Source of the DNA: Streptomyces sp. NBC_01485
GTDB lineage: Bacteria > Actinomycetota > Actinomycetes > Streptomycetales > Streptomycetaceae
Assembly: GCF_036227125.1 (NCBI RefSeq)
Contig: NZ_CP109435.1
Location: forward strand, 558,001-622,000
DNA: 64,000 bases
Direction: 5' to 3'
This document shows positions 1 to 8,281 of this stretch, piece after piece (position 1 is the first letter of the stretch; the number at the start of each line of letters is the position of its first letter). The notes under the pieces were generated by a model that was given only the letters and a program-made list of their open reading frames with translations, was not told where the DNA came from and ran no database searches. Both the position numbers and the translations under genes were made by a program.

Positions 1-508
1 ACGGGTCGGTGAGGCCGTCGAGTTGGTCGAGGTCGAGGACGGCGGTGCGCTCGGCGAGGTGCGCGTACGGCAGCAGGGTGCGCCAGTCCAGCGGGACGCC
101 TAGGGAGCGCAGCGAGGACAGGGTCTCGGCGAGGGTGGCGCGGGCGGGCGCCGACTCGTGCACGTGCCACCCCAACTCCTTGACGAGCTCCGCCACTTCG
201 GCCGCCGCCGGGGCCTCCTCGGCGGGTTCCCCGTCCACCCGGAGGGAGCCCAGGGCGAGGCCGAGCAGGCGATGGGTGTCGCCGCTGTGCTCGGCGAGGG
301 CGTCCAGCACCTCACGGGTGGTGCTGACGGACAGCCCGCGCACCCCGGTCAGCGCGCGGATCAGGCGCAGCCGGCGCAGGTGCTGGTCGTCGTACTCGGC
401 CTGGGTGGCCGACGTCTGCCGGCCGGGCTGGAGCAGGCCCTCGCGGAGGTAGTACTTGATCGTCGTCACGGAGACCCCACTGCGGCGGCTCAGTTCGGAG
501 ATGCGCAT
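1..508 (-). CDS. MerR-family transcriptional regulator (3' end outside window)
   Basis: Reading leftwards from an ATG at 508, the protein opens with a typical MerR helix-turn-helix: RISELSRRSGVS, then KYYLREGLL and a wing ending ..QPGR. About 169 codons are visible and the frame is still open at the window edge, so the C-terminal effector domain is incomplete. MerR proteins bind as dimers to palindromes inside promoters and activate in response to a bound ligand or metal. I see no Cys cluster of the metal-sensing kind, so a small-molecule ligand is more likely (inference). It is divergent from a small alpha/beta-barrel protein and a drug-efflux pump, the usual setting for a MerR drug sensor. 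The shared 103-bp intergenic region carries a long near-palindrome. Confidence 0.85.
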   Translation of the reverse strand, partial: MRISELSRRSGVSVTTIKYYLREGLLQPGRQTSATQAEYDDQHLRRLRLIRALTGVRGLSVSTTREVLDALAEHSGDTHRLLGLALGSLRVDGEPAEEAPAAAEVAELVKELGWHVHESAPARATLAETLSSLRSLGVPLDWRTLLPYAHLAERTAVLDLDQLDGLTDP

Positions 509-533
509 TCGGTTCGACTCCGCTCTAGAAACT

Positions 534-572
534 GGATACCTCCACTGTCTAACATGGATAGTAGAGGTATCC
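534..572. promoter_or_regulatory. MerR operator: 39-bp near-palindrome
   Basis: The arms are GGATACCTC at 534-542 and GAGGTATCC at 564-572. The symmetry continues inwards with a few mismatches, giving about 15 of 19 paired positions. It lies 26 bp upstream of the MerR start and 38 bp upstream of the 611 gene, so one site could control both directions. The length and central position suit a MerR-type operator lying across an over-long promoter spacer. Confidence 0.75.
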
Positions 573-610
573 AATATTCCCTCGCGTCTTCGGAGAGAAG
601 GCCCTCAGCC

Positions 611-1012
611 ATGCCCACCCTGCGCTGGACCACAGTCAGCACCCCCGCACCGGACACCGAGGCGTTCGTCATGGCGTCCCGGCTGGAGGTCCGCTCGCTC
701 AAGGACGTGCCGCGTTTCTTCCTGAAGTCGCTGGCCGCGTGGAAGCAGGTCTCCGGCGCGCCGGGGGCGTACGGCGCCTCTCTGATCGCCCAGCCCCTCA
801 AGCGCACCTTCTGGACCCTGTCGGCCTGGGAGGACAAGGACGCGCTCTACCGGTACGCGAAGACCGAGCCGCACCGGTCGATCATGAACGGCCTGCGGCC
901 CACCATGAAGGACTCGGTCTTCACCTTCTGGCAGGTCCCGGCGGCCGGCCTGCCCATCGACTGGACGGACGCCCGGCGCCGTCTCGCCGAGCAGGAACAC
1001 ACCGGCGCCTGA
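611..1012 (+). CDS. DUF3291-like dimeric alpha/beta-barrel protein
   Basis: This 133-residue protein starts at the ATG at 611. Longer readings of the frame run into the MerR gene and across the operator. Features include SRLEVRSLKDVPRF near the N-terminus, a central FWTLSAWEDKDALYRYAKTEPH segment split by a strand, and FTFWQVPA near the C-terminus. This pattern resembles the ferredoxin-like fold of antibiotic-biosynthesis-monooxygenase and DUF3291-type proteins, which often modify or bind small hydrophobic compounds. It has no signal peptide and should be cytosolic. The efflux pump begins 39 bp downstream and probably shares the transcript, so a role in handling the compound sensed by the MerR protein is plausible. 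The exact activity cannot be read from the sequence. Confidence 0.7.
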   Translation: MPTLRWTTVSTPAPDTEAFVMASRLEVRSLKDVPRFFLKSLAAWKQVSGAPGAYGASLIAQPLKRTFWTLSAWEDKDALYRYAKTEPHRSIMNGLRPTMKDSVFTFWQVPAAGLPIDWTDARRRLAEQEHTGA

Positions 1013-1051
1013 AACCCCACGTCCATCCCACGCCTGAGAGAGACCCCCACC

Positions 1052-2509
1052 ATGACGTTGTCCGAAGAGAGCCCGGTCCTCGACGAACCGGCCGTCTCCG
1101 CCCCGGTGGCCGAGGGCCGCCGTATACCCCTGTGGCTCGCGATCGTCGCGGCGAGCGTGCCCATGTTCATGGTCGCGCTCGACAACCTCGTCGTCTCCAC
1201 CGCCCTGCACACCCTGGCCGTGGACCTGAAGGCGGACACGCAGGAACTGCAGTGGTTCGTCAACGCCTATGTGCTGAGCTTCGCGTGTCTGCTGATGACC
1301 GGCGCCGCGCTCGGCGACCGGTTCGGGCGGCGGATGGTCTTCGTCGTCGGCATCGCCCTTTTCACGCTGGCCTCCATCGGCTGCGGACTGGCCGACACCA
1401 GCGCCCAGTTGATCACCTTCCGGACGATCCAGGGCTTCGGCGCGGCGGCCGTGATGCCGCTGTCGCTGACCCTGCTGTCGCAGGCGGTGCCGGAGCGGCT
1501 GCGCGGGATGGCGCTCGGTGTGTGGTCCGGCGTGAGCGGTCTGGCCGTGGCGATGGGCCCGGTGGTGGGCGGCGCGGTGGTCGACGGTCTGGACTGGCGG
1601 TGGATCTTCTGGATCAACGTGCCGGTGTGCGTGATCGCGATCCCGCTGGTCCTGTTCGCCCTGCGGGAGAGCAGGCTGCCCGGCGTGCGCCTGGACCTGG
1701 TCGGCATGGTGCTGGCGGCGGCCGGCCTGTGCGCGGTGGTGTGGGCGATCGTGCACGGCGAGCCGGACGGCTGGACATCACCGAAGGTGCTGGGCGCGTT
1801 CCTGGCGGGCGTGGCGCTGCTGGCCGGGTTCGTGGTGTGGGAGGCGCGGGTGCCGGAGCCGATGCTGCCGCTGTCCTTCTACAAGGTGCGGTCCTTCACC
1901 CTCACCAACCTCGTGTCGGCGACCATGTACTTCGGTGTCTTCGGCTCCCTTTTCCTGCTGGCCCAGTACCTCCAGATCGTGCCGGCGCGCACCCCACTGG
2001 AGGCCGGTGTGCGCACCCTGGCCTGGACGCTGATGCCGATGTTCGTCGCCCCGGTGGCCGGTCTGCTCACCGACAAGGTGGGCGGCGGCCGGCTGATGGC
2101 CCTCGGCCTCTTCCTCCAGGGCGTCGGCCTGGGCTGGATCAACGTGGTCGCGGACGTCGACACGGCGTACTCGTCGCTGGTCGGCCCGATGATCGTGGCC
2201 GGTATCGGCATGGGCTTCGTGTTCGCGCCGACGGCGGCGGTCGTGCTCGGCTCGGTCGCCAAGGAGCACGCGGGCAAGGCGTCCGGCGCCAACTCCACGG
2301 TCCGCGAGATCGGCGGCGCGCTCGGCATCGCCGTGCTGAGCACGGTGTTCGTGGCGCACGGCAGCACGCGGGGGCCGCAGGAGTTCGTGGACGGGCTGCG
2401 TCCCGCGGTGTGGGTGGGCGTCGCTGTGGTGTTCGCCGGCGCGCTGTGCGCCCTGGGCATCCCGCGCCGACAGCACGCGCCCGCGGAGGCCGGGTCCGGA
2501 AAGGACTGA
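1052..2509 (+). CDS. DHA2-family MFS drug efflux transporter
   Basis: The product has 485 residues and about 14 hydrophobic segments, the layout of the EmrB/QacA (DHA2) group of proton-driven multidrug exporters in the cytoplasmic membrane. Diagnostic stretches are the TM1 segment with ALDNLVVSTALHT, the loop 2-3 motif GDRFGRRMVF, and a motif-C-like segment around GVWSGVSGLAVAMGPVVGG. The start ATG at 1052 follows a GAGAGA ribosome-binding site. It sits downstream of the barrel protein and divergent from the MerR regulator, and a strong terminator follows. Family and role are well supported. The substrate is unknown. Confidence 0.92.
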   Translation: MTLSEESPVLDEPAVSAPVAEGRRIPLWLAIVAASVPMFMVALDNLVVSTALHTLAVDLKADTQELQWFVNAYVLSFACLLMTGAALGDRFGRRMVFVVGIALFTLASIGCGLADTSAQLITFRTIQGFGAAAVMPLSLTLLSQAVPERLRGMALGVWSGVSGLAVAMGPVVGGAVVDGLDWRWIFWINVPVCVIAIPLVLFALRESRLPGVRLDLVGMVLAAAGLCAVVWAIVHGEPDGWTSPKVLGAFLAGVALLAGFVVWEARVPEPMLPLSFYKVRSFTLTNLVSATMYFGVFGSLFLLAQYLQIVPARTPLEAGVRTLAWTLMPMFVAPVAGLLTDKVGGGRLMALGLFLQGVGLGWINVVADVDTAYSSLVGPMIVAGIGMGFVFAPTAAVVLGSVAKEHAGKASGANSTVREIGGALGIAVLSTVFVAHGSTRGPQEFVDGLRPAVWVGVAVVFAGALCALGIPRRQHAPAEAGSGKD

Positions 2510-2558
2510 CCCCCACCTGACCCAGCCCCTCCCCCGCACCCTCCCCTGACCGACGGTC

Positions 2559-2611
2559 GGGGCGGACACCTCTCCATTCCCCCGTCGAGGTGTCCGTCCC
2601 GGCCGTCTTTT
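2559..2611 (+). terminator. Rho-independent terminator after the efflux gene
   Basis: A 14-bp stem pairs GGGGCGGACACCTC (2559-2572) with GAGGTGTCCGTCCC (2587-2600), with one G-T mismatch and a 14-nt loop. It is followed by GGCCGTCTTTT. It closes the MerR-regulated efflux transcript ahead of the GAPDH promoter. Confidence 0.8.
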
Positions 2612-2676
2612 CGCCGCCGTAGCCCCTCCTGCGGGCAGCGGCCCCGACCTGAGTGCACACCTGAGCGCAGGCCCGC

Positions 2677-2707
2677 TTGAATGATCGAAAAATGATGGGG
2701 TTAGCAT
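2677..2707 (+). promoter_or_regulatory. Candidate promoter for the GAPDH gene
   Basis: TTGAAT at 2677-2682 and TAGCAT at 2702-2707 are separated by 19 bp in a locally AT-rich stretch that stands out from its surroundings. This is compatible with an HrdB-type promoter and would place transcription start about 30 nt before the GTG at 2739. No mapping data are available. Confidence 0.4.
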
Positions 2708-2738
2708 ATGAGCGCCACCTAGCTCGAAAGATAGGCCC

Positions 2739-4184
2739 GTGACGCTCAACGACGATTCGTTCACCAACTGGAAGAACCGCGAGGAGATCGCGGAGTCGAT
2801 GATCCCGATGATCGGGAAGCTGCACCGCGAGCGGGACGTGACGATCCTGCTGCACAGCCGCTCCCTGGTGAACAGGTCGGTGGTCAGCATCCTCAAGACC
2901 CACCGGTTCGCCCGGCAGATCGCGGGCGAGGAGCTCTCGGTCACCGAGACGCTGCCCTTCCTGCAGGCCCTGACCACGCTCGACCTCGGGCCGTCCCAGA
3001 TCGACATCGGCATGCTCGCCGCGACCTACCGGGCCGACGACCGCGGTCTGCCGGTGGTCGAGTTCACCGCCGAGGCCGTGGCCGGCGCCACGGGCGCGAA
3101 CAAGATCGACCGTCGTGAGCCGCGCGACGTCGTGCTGTACGGCTTCGGCCGCATCGGCCGGCTCGTGGCCCGCCTCCTCATCGAGAAGTCCGGCTCCGGC
3201 AACGGCCTGCGGCTGCGCGCCATCGTGGTGCGCGGCGGCGGCGAGCAGGATCTCGTCAAGCGGGCGTCGCTGCTGCGCCGGGACTCCGTCCACGGCCAGT
3301 TCCAGGGCACGATCACGGTCGACGAGGCCAACAGCAGGATCATCGCCAACGGCAACGAGATCACGGTGATCTACGCCGACGACCCGGCCGAGGTCGACTA
3401 CACGGCGTACGGCATCAACAACGCCATCCTCATCGACAACACCGGCAAGTGGCGCGACCGCGAGGGGCTGTCGAAGCACCTGCGGCCCGGCGTCGACAAG
3501 GTCGTGCTGACCGCGCCCGGCAAGGGCGACGTGCCGAACATCGTGCACGGCGTCAACCACGACACGATCAAGCCGGACGAGCAGATCCTGTCCTGCGCGT
3601 CCTGCACGACCAACGCGATCGTCCCGCCGCTGAAGGCGATGGCGGACGAGTACGGCGTGCTGCGCGGCCACGTGGAGACCGTCCACTCGTTCACCAACGA
3701 CCAGAACCTGCTGGACAACTACCACAAGGCGGACCGTCGCGGCCGTTCGGCGCCGCTGAACATGGTCATCACCGAGACGGGTGCCGCGTCCGCCGTCGCC
3801 AAGGCGCTGCCCGACCTCAAGGCGCCGATCACCGGCAGCTCGATCCGGGTGCCGGTGCCGGACGTGTCGATCGCGATCCTCAGCCTGCGGCTGGGCCGGG
3901 AGACGAGCCGTGAGGAGGTCCTCGAGTACCTGCGCGAGGTCTCGCTGACCTCGCCGCTCAAGCGCCAGATCGACTTCACCACGGCGCCGGACGCGGTCTC
4001 CATGGACTTCATCGGCTCGCGCCACGCCTCGATCATCGACGCCGGCGCCACCAAGGTCGACGGCGACAACGCGATCCTCTACCTCTGGTACGACAACGAG
4101 TTCGGCTACTCCTGCCAGGTCGTCCGCGTCGTCCAGCACGTCTCCGGGGTGGAGTACCCGACGTACCCGGCGACGGGCGTCTGA
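2739..4184 (+). CDS. gap: Glyceraldehyde-3-phosphate dehydrogenase, long actinobacterial form
   Basis: The 481-residue protein carries an extension of about 125 residues ahead of the NAD-binding GFGRIGRL motif. Typical GAPDHs are about 335 residues, and this longer form is common in Streptomyces. The active site SCASCTTNAI is intact, with the catalytic Cys near residue 289. The C-terminal YDNEFGYSCQVVR segment is canonical. It interconverts glyceraldehyde 3-phosphate and 1,3-bisphosphoglycerate in central carbon metabolism. Several GAPDH paralogues are usual in the genus, so this may be a secondary enzyme favouring one direction or cofactor. The GTG at 2739 follows an AT-rich promoter region. 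It converges on the 6-phosphogluconate dehydrogenase gene. Confidence 0.95.
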   Translation: MTLNDDSFTNWKNREEIAESMIPMIGKLHRERDVTILLHSRSLVNRSVVSILKTHRFARQIAGEELSVTETLPFLQALTTLDLGPSQIDIGMLAATYRADDRGLPVVEFTAEAVAGATGANKIDRREPRDVVLYGFGRIGRLVARLLIEKSGSGNGLRLRAIVVRGGGEQDLVKRASLLRRDSVHGQFQGTITVDEANSRIIANGNEITVIYADDPAEVDYTAYGINNAILIDNTGKWRDREGLSKHLRPGVDKVVLTAPGKGDVPNIVHGVNHDTIKPDEQILSCASCTTNAIVPPLKAMADEYGVLRGHVETVHSFTNDQNLLDNYHKADRRGRSAPLNMVITETGAASAVAKALPDLKAPITGSSIRVPVPDVSIAILSLRLGRETSREEVLEYLREVSLTSPLKRQIDFTTAPDAVSMDFIGSRHASIIDAGATKVDGDNAILYLWYDNEFGYSCQVVRVVQHVSGVEYPTYPATGV

Positions 4185-4208
4185 GACCGGCCGAAGGCAC
4201 AGCGGAAA

Positions 4209-4241
4209 GAGCGGGGCGTCCCGGGCCGGGGCGCCCCGCTC
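4209..4241. terminator. Bidirectional terminator between gap and gnd
   Basis: A 10-bp stem pairs GAGCGGGGCG (4209-4218) with CGCCCCGCTC (4232-4241) in the 73-bp gap between two convergent stop codons. It can serve both genes. Confidence 0.75.
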
Positions 4242-4257
4242 CCGCGTGTCAGGCCGG

Positions 4258-5697
4258 TCAGGCCGAGGTCTCGGGGCGGCCAGGCTCGGCCCAGTGGGTG
4301 TGGAAGGCGCCCGGGCGGTCGGTACGGCCGTAGGTGTGGGCGCCGAAGTAGTCGCGCTGGCCCTGGAGGAGGGCGGCGGGCAGGCGGCCGGCGCGCAGGG
4401 TGTCGTAGTGGGCGAGCGCGGCGGAGAAGGCGGGGACGGGGATGCCGCGGCGGGCGGCGGAGGCCACGGTCTCCCGCCAGGGCACCTGCGCGTCGGTGAT
4501 CTCCATGGCGAACTCCATCTCGCCGAGCAGGCTGACCAGTTCCGGGTCGGCGGCGTACGCGGCGCGGATCCGGTCGAGGAACGAGGCCCGGATGATGCAG
4601 CCGCCGCGCCAGATCCGGGCGACGGCGCCGAGGTCGATCTTCCAGCCGAACTCGCCGGCCGCGTCCTGGATCATCTTCCAGCCCTGGTCGTAGGCGACGA
4701 CCTTCGAGGCGTACAGGGCGTGCTCGACCTGCGAGGTGAAGCGGGTGGCCTCGGTGCGGCTCAGCGGGGGCTTGGTGCCGCCGGGCAGCCCCGCGTAGGC
4801 GGCGCGCAGTTCACGCTGGCCGGAGGCGGCACGGGCGAAGGTGGCCTGGGCGATCGCGGTGACCGGGGAGCCCAGGTCCAGGGCGGTCTGCACGGTCCAG
4901 CGGCCGGTGCCCTTCTGGCCCGCGGCGTCGGCGACGACGTCGACGAACGGCTGGCCGGTGACTGCGTCGGTGTGCGCGAGGACCTCGGCGGTGATCTCGA
5001 TCAGGTAGGAGCCGAGCCGGCCCTCGTTCCAGGCGCGGAAGATGTCGGCGATCTCGGCCGGGGTGTAGCCGGCGACCTGGCGCAGCAGGTCGTAGGCCTC
5101 GGCGATGAGCTGCATGTCGGCGTACTCGATGCCGTTGTGCACCATCTTGACGAAGTGTCCGGCGCCGTCGGTGCCGATGTGCGTGGCGCACGGCTCGCCG
5201 TCGACCTTGGCACTGATCGACTCGAACATGGGGCCGAGGACGTCGTACGACTCCGCGGAGCCGCCGACCATGACGGCCGGCCCGTTCAGCGCGCCCTCCT
5301 CGCCGCCGGAGACGCCGGCGCCGACGAAGTGGAGGCCGAGCTCGCGCAGGGCCTCCTCGCGGCGGCGGGTGTCGGCGTAATGGGCGTTGCCGCCGTCGAT
5401 GATCATGTCGCCGGGCTCCAGGAGCGGGGCGAACTCGTCGATGACCGCGTCGGTGACCGCGCCGGCCTGCACCATGATCATCAGCCGACGGGGGCGTTCG
5501 AGCGCGGCCACGAAGTCCGCGGCCGACTCGGCGGGGACGAACGTGCCCTCGTGGCCGAACTCCTCGACGAGCGCGCGGGTGCGTCCGGCGCTGCGGTTGT
5601 GGACGGCGACGGTGTAACCGTTGCGGGCGAAGTTGCGCGCGAGGTTGCGGCCCATCACGCCGAGGCCGGTGACGCCGATGGCGGCGGTTGCGTTCAC
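4258..5697 (-). CDS. gnd: 6-phosphogluconate dehydrogenase, NADP-dependent, decarboxylating
   Basis: The 479-residue product is the normal length for the dimeric enzyme. The N-terminal Rossmann motif GLGVMGRNLARNFA is followed by MIIDGGNAHYADTRRR, VGAGVSGGEEGALNGP and the substrate and catalytic region HFVKMVHNGIEYADMQLI. The C-terminal domain includes RDYFGAHTYGR. The enzyme oxidatively decarboxylates 6-phosphogluconate to ribulose 5-phosphate in the oxidative pentose phosphate pathway, yielding NADPH. A GTG at 5697 is used as start. It converges on the GAPDH gene, so two central-carbon enzymes sit together here. Shorter house-keeping Gnd paralogues may exist elsewhere. Confidence 0.96.
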   Translation of the reverse strand: MNATAAIGVTGLGVMGRNLARNFARNGYTVAVHNRSAGRTRALVEEFGHEGTFVPAESAADFVAALERPRRLMIMVQAGAVTDAVIDEFAPLLEPGDMIIDGGNAHYADTRRREEALRELGLHFVGAGVSGGEEGALNGPAVMVGGSAESYDVLGPMFESISAKVDGEPCATHIGTDGAGHFVKMVHNGIEYADMQLIAEAYDLLRQVAGYTPAEIADIFRAWNEGRLGSYLIEITAEVLAHTDAVTGQPFVDVVADAAGQKGTGRWTVQTALDLGSPVTAIAQATFARAASGQRELRAAYAGLPGGTKPPLSRTEATRFTSQVEHALYASKVVAYDQGWKMIQDAAGEFGWKIDLGAVARIWRGGCIIRASFLDRIRAAYAADPELVSLLGEMEFAMEITDAQVPWRETVASAARRGIPVPAFSAALAHYDTLRAGRLPAALLQGQRDYFGAHTYGRTDRPGAFHTHWAEPGRPETSA

Positions 5698-5831
5698 GAG
5701 GTACGTCCCTAGGATCGGTGCCGTGGTCGGAGGGGCCGCGCGGCCCCGGGTACCACCAGGTACGGACAGTCGGCCGGTTCTTCTCGATGCCGCACCGATT
5801 CCTTGCGCCGATCAGCGCGACCGGGCGGTCG

Positions 5832-6344
5832 CTACCTGCGCCTCCAGGGCAGCATCGCGGGGTCGGACGCGGTGTCCTCGGCCCGGTGCAGGGCCTCGCT
5901 GATCGCCTCGCCGATCTCCGCGAACTGGTGCACCTGCTCGGGGGTGAGGGCGTCGAACACCGCCCGGCGCACGGCCTCCACGTGCCCGGGGGCGACCTCC
6001 TCCAGCAGGGCCTTGCCCTCGCAGGTGAGGAAGGCGAGCTGGCCGCGGCCGTCGGCGGGGTCCTCCCTGCGGTCCACGAGACCGACCTCGCGCAGCCGGT
6101 TCACCGCGTGGGTGAGCCGGCTGCGGGTGATCTTCAGACGTTCGGCCAGCTCCGACATGCTCAGGGTGCCGTCCGGCTCCAGGGAGAGGTAGGCCAGCAG
6201 GCTGTAGTCGGCGTGCGTCATCCCGGCGTCGCGCCGCAACTGCCGGTTGAGGTGGTCGGCGAGGAGGACGGAGAAGTCGACGTAGGCCAACCAGGCTCGT
6301 CGTTCGTCGGAGTTGAGCCAGCGGGGCGTCGTGGACATGGACAC
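5832..6344 (-). CDS. MarR-family transcriptional regulator
   Basis: The 170-residue protein has the MarR winged helix: RDAGMTHADYSLLAYL, then LSMSELAERLKITRSRLTHAVNRL and the wing VDRREDPADGRGQLAFLT. MarR dimers usually repress their own gene and a neighbour and release DNA on binding a phenolic or similar ligand. The ATG at 6344 lies two bases from a 15-bp inverted repeat, consistent with autorepression. The neighbours are gnd on the same strand downstream and the mannanase gene upstream on the same strand, separated by a terminator. The regulated target is not evident. Confidence 0.92.
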   Translation of the reverse strand: MSMSTTPRWLNSDERRAWLAYVDFSVLLADHLNRQLRRDAGMTHADYSLLAYLSLEPDGTLSMSELAERLKITRSRLTHAVNRLREVGLVDRREDPADGRGQLAFLTCEGKALLEEVAPGHVEAVRRAVFDALTPEQVHQFAEIGEAISEALHRAEDTASDPAMLPWRRR

Positions 6345-6346
6345 AC

Positions 6347-6361
6347 ATTACCCACAGTAAT
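6347..6361. promoter_or_regulatory. Candidate MarR operator
   Basis: ATTAC and GTAAT arms flank CCACA immediately upstream of the MarR start codon, in an AT-rich patch that also has two GATTCA direct repeats at about 6366-6378. The position and symmetry fit autoregulation. Confidence 0.5.
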
Positions 6362-6406
6362 ATCTGATTCAGGATTCAACCATCGCTCGGTAAAACCCCC
6401 TCCGCG

Positions 6407-6439
6407 GGCGGTGGTGGTACACCCGTCGCCACCACCGCC
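6407..6439 (-). terminator. Terminator after the mannanase gene
   Basis: An 11-bp perfect stem joins GGCGGTGGTGG (6407-6417) and CCACCACCGCC (6429-6439). On the minus strand it is followed by a G-rich stretch and TTTT. It lies 17 bp past the mannanase stop codon. Confidence 0.7.
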
Positions 6440-6455
6440 GGTCGATGACGCACCG

Positions 6456-8207
6456 TCAAGTGGTGGCGCAGGCACCCCCGTTGAGGGTGAACGCCGTCGG
6501 TGCGGTGTTGGTCGCGCCCTTGCTGCCGATGAAGCCGACGGTGACCGAGCCGCCGGCGGGGATGGTGGAGGTGTAGGAGGCGGGGGCGACGCTCACCGTG
6601 CCGCCGGTCTGGGTGGCCGTCCCGCCCCACATGTTGGTGACGGTCTGACCGTCGGTGAAGGCGAAGCCGAGCTTCCAGCCGCTGATGACGGAGGTCCCGG
6701 TGTTGCGCAGGGCGATCTCACCCTGGAAGCCGCCCTGCCACTCCCCCACGACGCGGTAGCCGACGGAGCAGGCCACGGGGGGCGCGCTGCCGGTGGTGAC
6801 GTCGACCGTGGCCGAGCGGGCGGAGCGGTTCCCGGCTGCGTCGCGGGCGTAGACGGCGAAGGTGTACGCGGTGTTCGCGGTCAGACCGGTGACGGTCGCG
6901 GTGTTGGTGGTGGACGCGCCGACGGCGGTCTCGGTCGTTCCGCTGATCCGTACGACGTCGTAGCCGGAAACGCCGACGTTGTCGGTCGCGGCGGTCCAGG
7001 CGAGGGCGGCGGAGGTGGCCGTCACGGTGGAAGCGGTCGGGGTGCCGGGGGCGGTCGGGGCCTGGGTGTCACCCGGGGTGCCGCCGCCGTAGACGGTGGC
7101 TTCCTTCGCGGTCTGGGCGATGCCGTTGACGCCGTTGAAGATGCGCTGCCCCCACGAACTGAGCTGCGCGGGATCGAAGTTGAGCGTCAGGTCGAGGACC
7201 GGGTCGGTGTTGCCGCTCCAGGACCAGGCCAGGTAGCCGAGCTCGAGCTGCTGGGCGGCGGCCATCATGGTGTCCTCGTCGGGGTCGCCCCACTGGTCGG
7301 CGGGGCCGCCGAACTCACCGATGAGAATGGGGAGTTTCGCGTCGACGAAGGCGTTCAGGTAGTCGGTGATCTCCGCGGCGGTGTCGTAGACGCTGTACAT
7401 GTGGATCGAGAAGATCAGGTTGCCGGTGGGGTCGGCGGCGTAGACGGACCGGGCGCTGGCCCGCATGACGCCCTGCCAGTCCTGGCCCCAGTTGGGCGCG
7501 TCCACCATGATCGTGTGCTGGAAGCCGGCGTTGCGCAGCTTCTTGATCGCGGCGATCGTGGGATCGGTCCAGCCCTCGGGGCTGGTGTTTCCCCAGGGCT
7601 CGTTGCCGATGTTGACGACGATGTAGTTCTCCTGGCCGGCGAGCACGTCCTTCAGGCCGATCCAGTAGTCGGCCGCCTGGTCGAGCGTGCCGGCCGCGGT
7701 GTCCTCGCCGTAGCCGGTGGTGTCGTGCACCTCCAGTACGCAGATGAGCCGGTTGGCCTTGCACTGGGCGACGACGTTCGCCACGTCCGCTGCGCTGTCG
7801 GCGCTCCAGCGGTGGCCGTCGGCGAGGACGACGCGCACGGTGTTGGCGCCCATCGCCTTGATGTCGGCCAGCGACTGCTGCGTCCGGCCCGGGTACCAGG
7901 TGTGGGCGTGGTTGACGCCGCGCATGACGAAGTCGTTCCCGTTGCCCTCGACCAGCCGGCCGTCGCTGATGTGGAGGCCGGTGGCGAGGGCGCGGGGCGA
8001 CGGGGCCGCGTCCTGGGCCTGCGCTGCGGCGGGGCAGAGGGCGCCGACGAGGACCATCAGGCCCAGGAGGGCCGCGAGTCTGACCAGCAGGGCGGCCAAG
8101 GAGCGTGTTCGAGGCGTGCTGCTCGTCGCGCTTCCTGCTGTGCTGCCTGTCGTGCTGCTTGTCGTGCTTCTTGTCGTGCTTCTTGTCGTGCTTCTTGTTG
8201 TTCTCAC
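6456..8207 (-). CDS. Secreted GH5 beta-mannanase with Fn3 and CBM2 domains
   Basis: From the GTG at 8207 the product has 583 residues. Order: a basic N-region of TTRS repeats, a hydrophobic signal core ending near AAAQAQ, a GH5 catalytic domain, an Fn3 domain, and a C-terminal CBM2 ending with the GGACATT tail. The acid/base Glu lies in NIGNEPWGN (about residue 203) and the nucleophile Glu in ILIGEFGG (about 298). FVMRGVNHAHTWYPG and LEVHDTTGYGED are typical of the GH5_8 mannanases of Streptomyces. It should cleave beta-1,4-mannan outside the cell, with CBM2 anchoring it to cellulose or mannan. The GTG is chosen because GGAG lies upstream and a CebR box lies at 8268-8281, which any longer reading would place inside the coding region. 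Confidence 0.9.
   Translation of the reverse strand: MRTTRSTTRSTTRSTTSSTTGSTAGSATSSTPRTRSLAALLVRLAALLGLMVLVGALCPAAAQAQDAAPSPRALATGLHISDGRLVEGNGNDFVMRGVNHAHTWYPGRTQQSLADIKAMGANTVRVVLADGHRWSADSAADVANVVAQCKANRLICVLEVHDTTGYGEDTAAGTLDQAADYWIGLKDVLAGQENYIVVNIGNEPWGNTSPEGWTDPTIAAIKKLRNAGFQHTIMVDAPNWGQDWQGVMRASARSVYAADPTGNLIFSIHMYSVYDTAAEITDYLNAFVDAKLPILIGEFGGPADQWGDPDEDTMMAAAQQLELGYLAWSWSGNTDPVLDLTLNFDPAQLSSWGQRIFNGVNGIAQTAKEATVYGGGTPGDTQAPTAPGTPTASTVTATSAALAWTAATDNVGVSGYDVVRISGTTETAVGASTTNTATVTGLTANTAYTFAVYARDAAGNRSARSATVDVTTGSAPPVACSVGYRVVGEWQGGFQGEIALRNTGTSVISGWKLGFAFTDGQTVTNMWGGTATQTGGTVSVAPASYTSTIPAGGSVTVGFIGSKGATNTAPTAFTLNGGACATT
8149..8196 (-). repeat. 12-bp tandem repeat encoding TTRS
   Basis: Four head-to-tail 12-bp units (plus-strand GTCGTGCTTCTT, the first copy with one change) encode Thr-Thr-Arg-Ser repeats at the start of the mannanase signal region. 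Copy number is likely to vary between strains. Confidence 0.8.
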
Positions 8208-8267
8208 TGCGACTCCAGGAGTGAGGCCAAGAAACTCAGGTGGCAGATGGGGTTCGGAGCTTGCGTG

Positions 8268-8281
8268 TGGGAGCGCTCCCA
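8268..8281. promoter_or_regulatory. CebR operator (perfect 14-bp palindrome)
   Basis: TGGGAGCGCTCCCA is a perfect match to the CebR box of Streptomyces, where the repressor CebR is released by cellobiose or cello-oligosaccharides. It lies 61 bp upstream of the GTG of the mannanase. The enzyme is therefore predicted to be induced together with the cellulolytic regulon. Confidence 0.9.

Noticed and set aside
158..610. Extension of the 611 gene upstream through the MerR gene
   Set aside because: The extra 151 residues lie antisense to the MerR helix-turn-helix and cross the operator.
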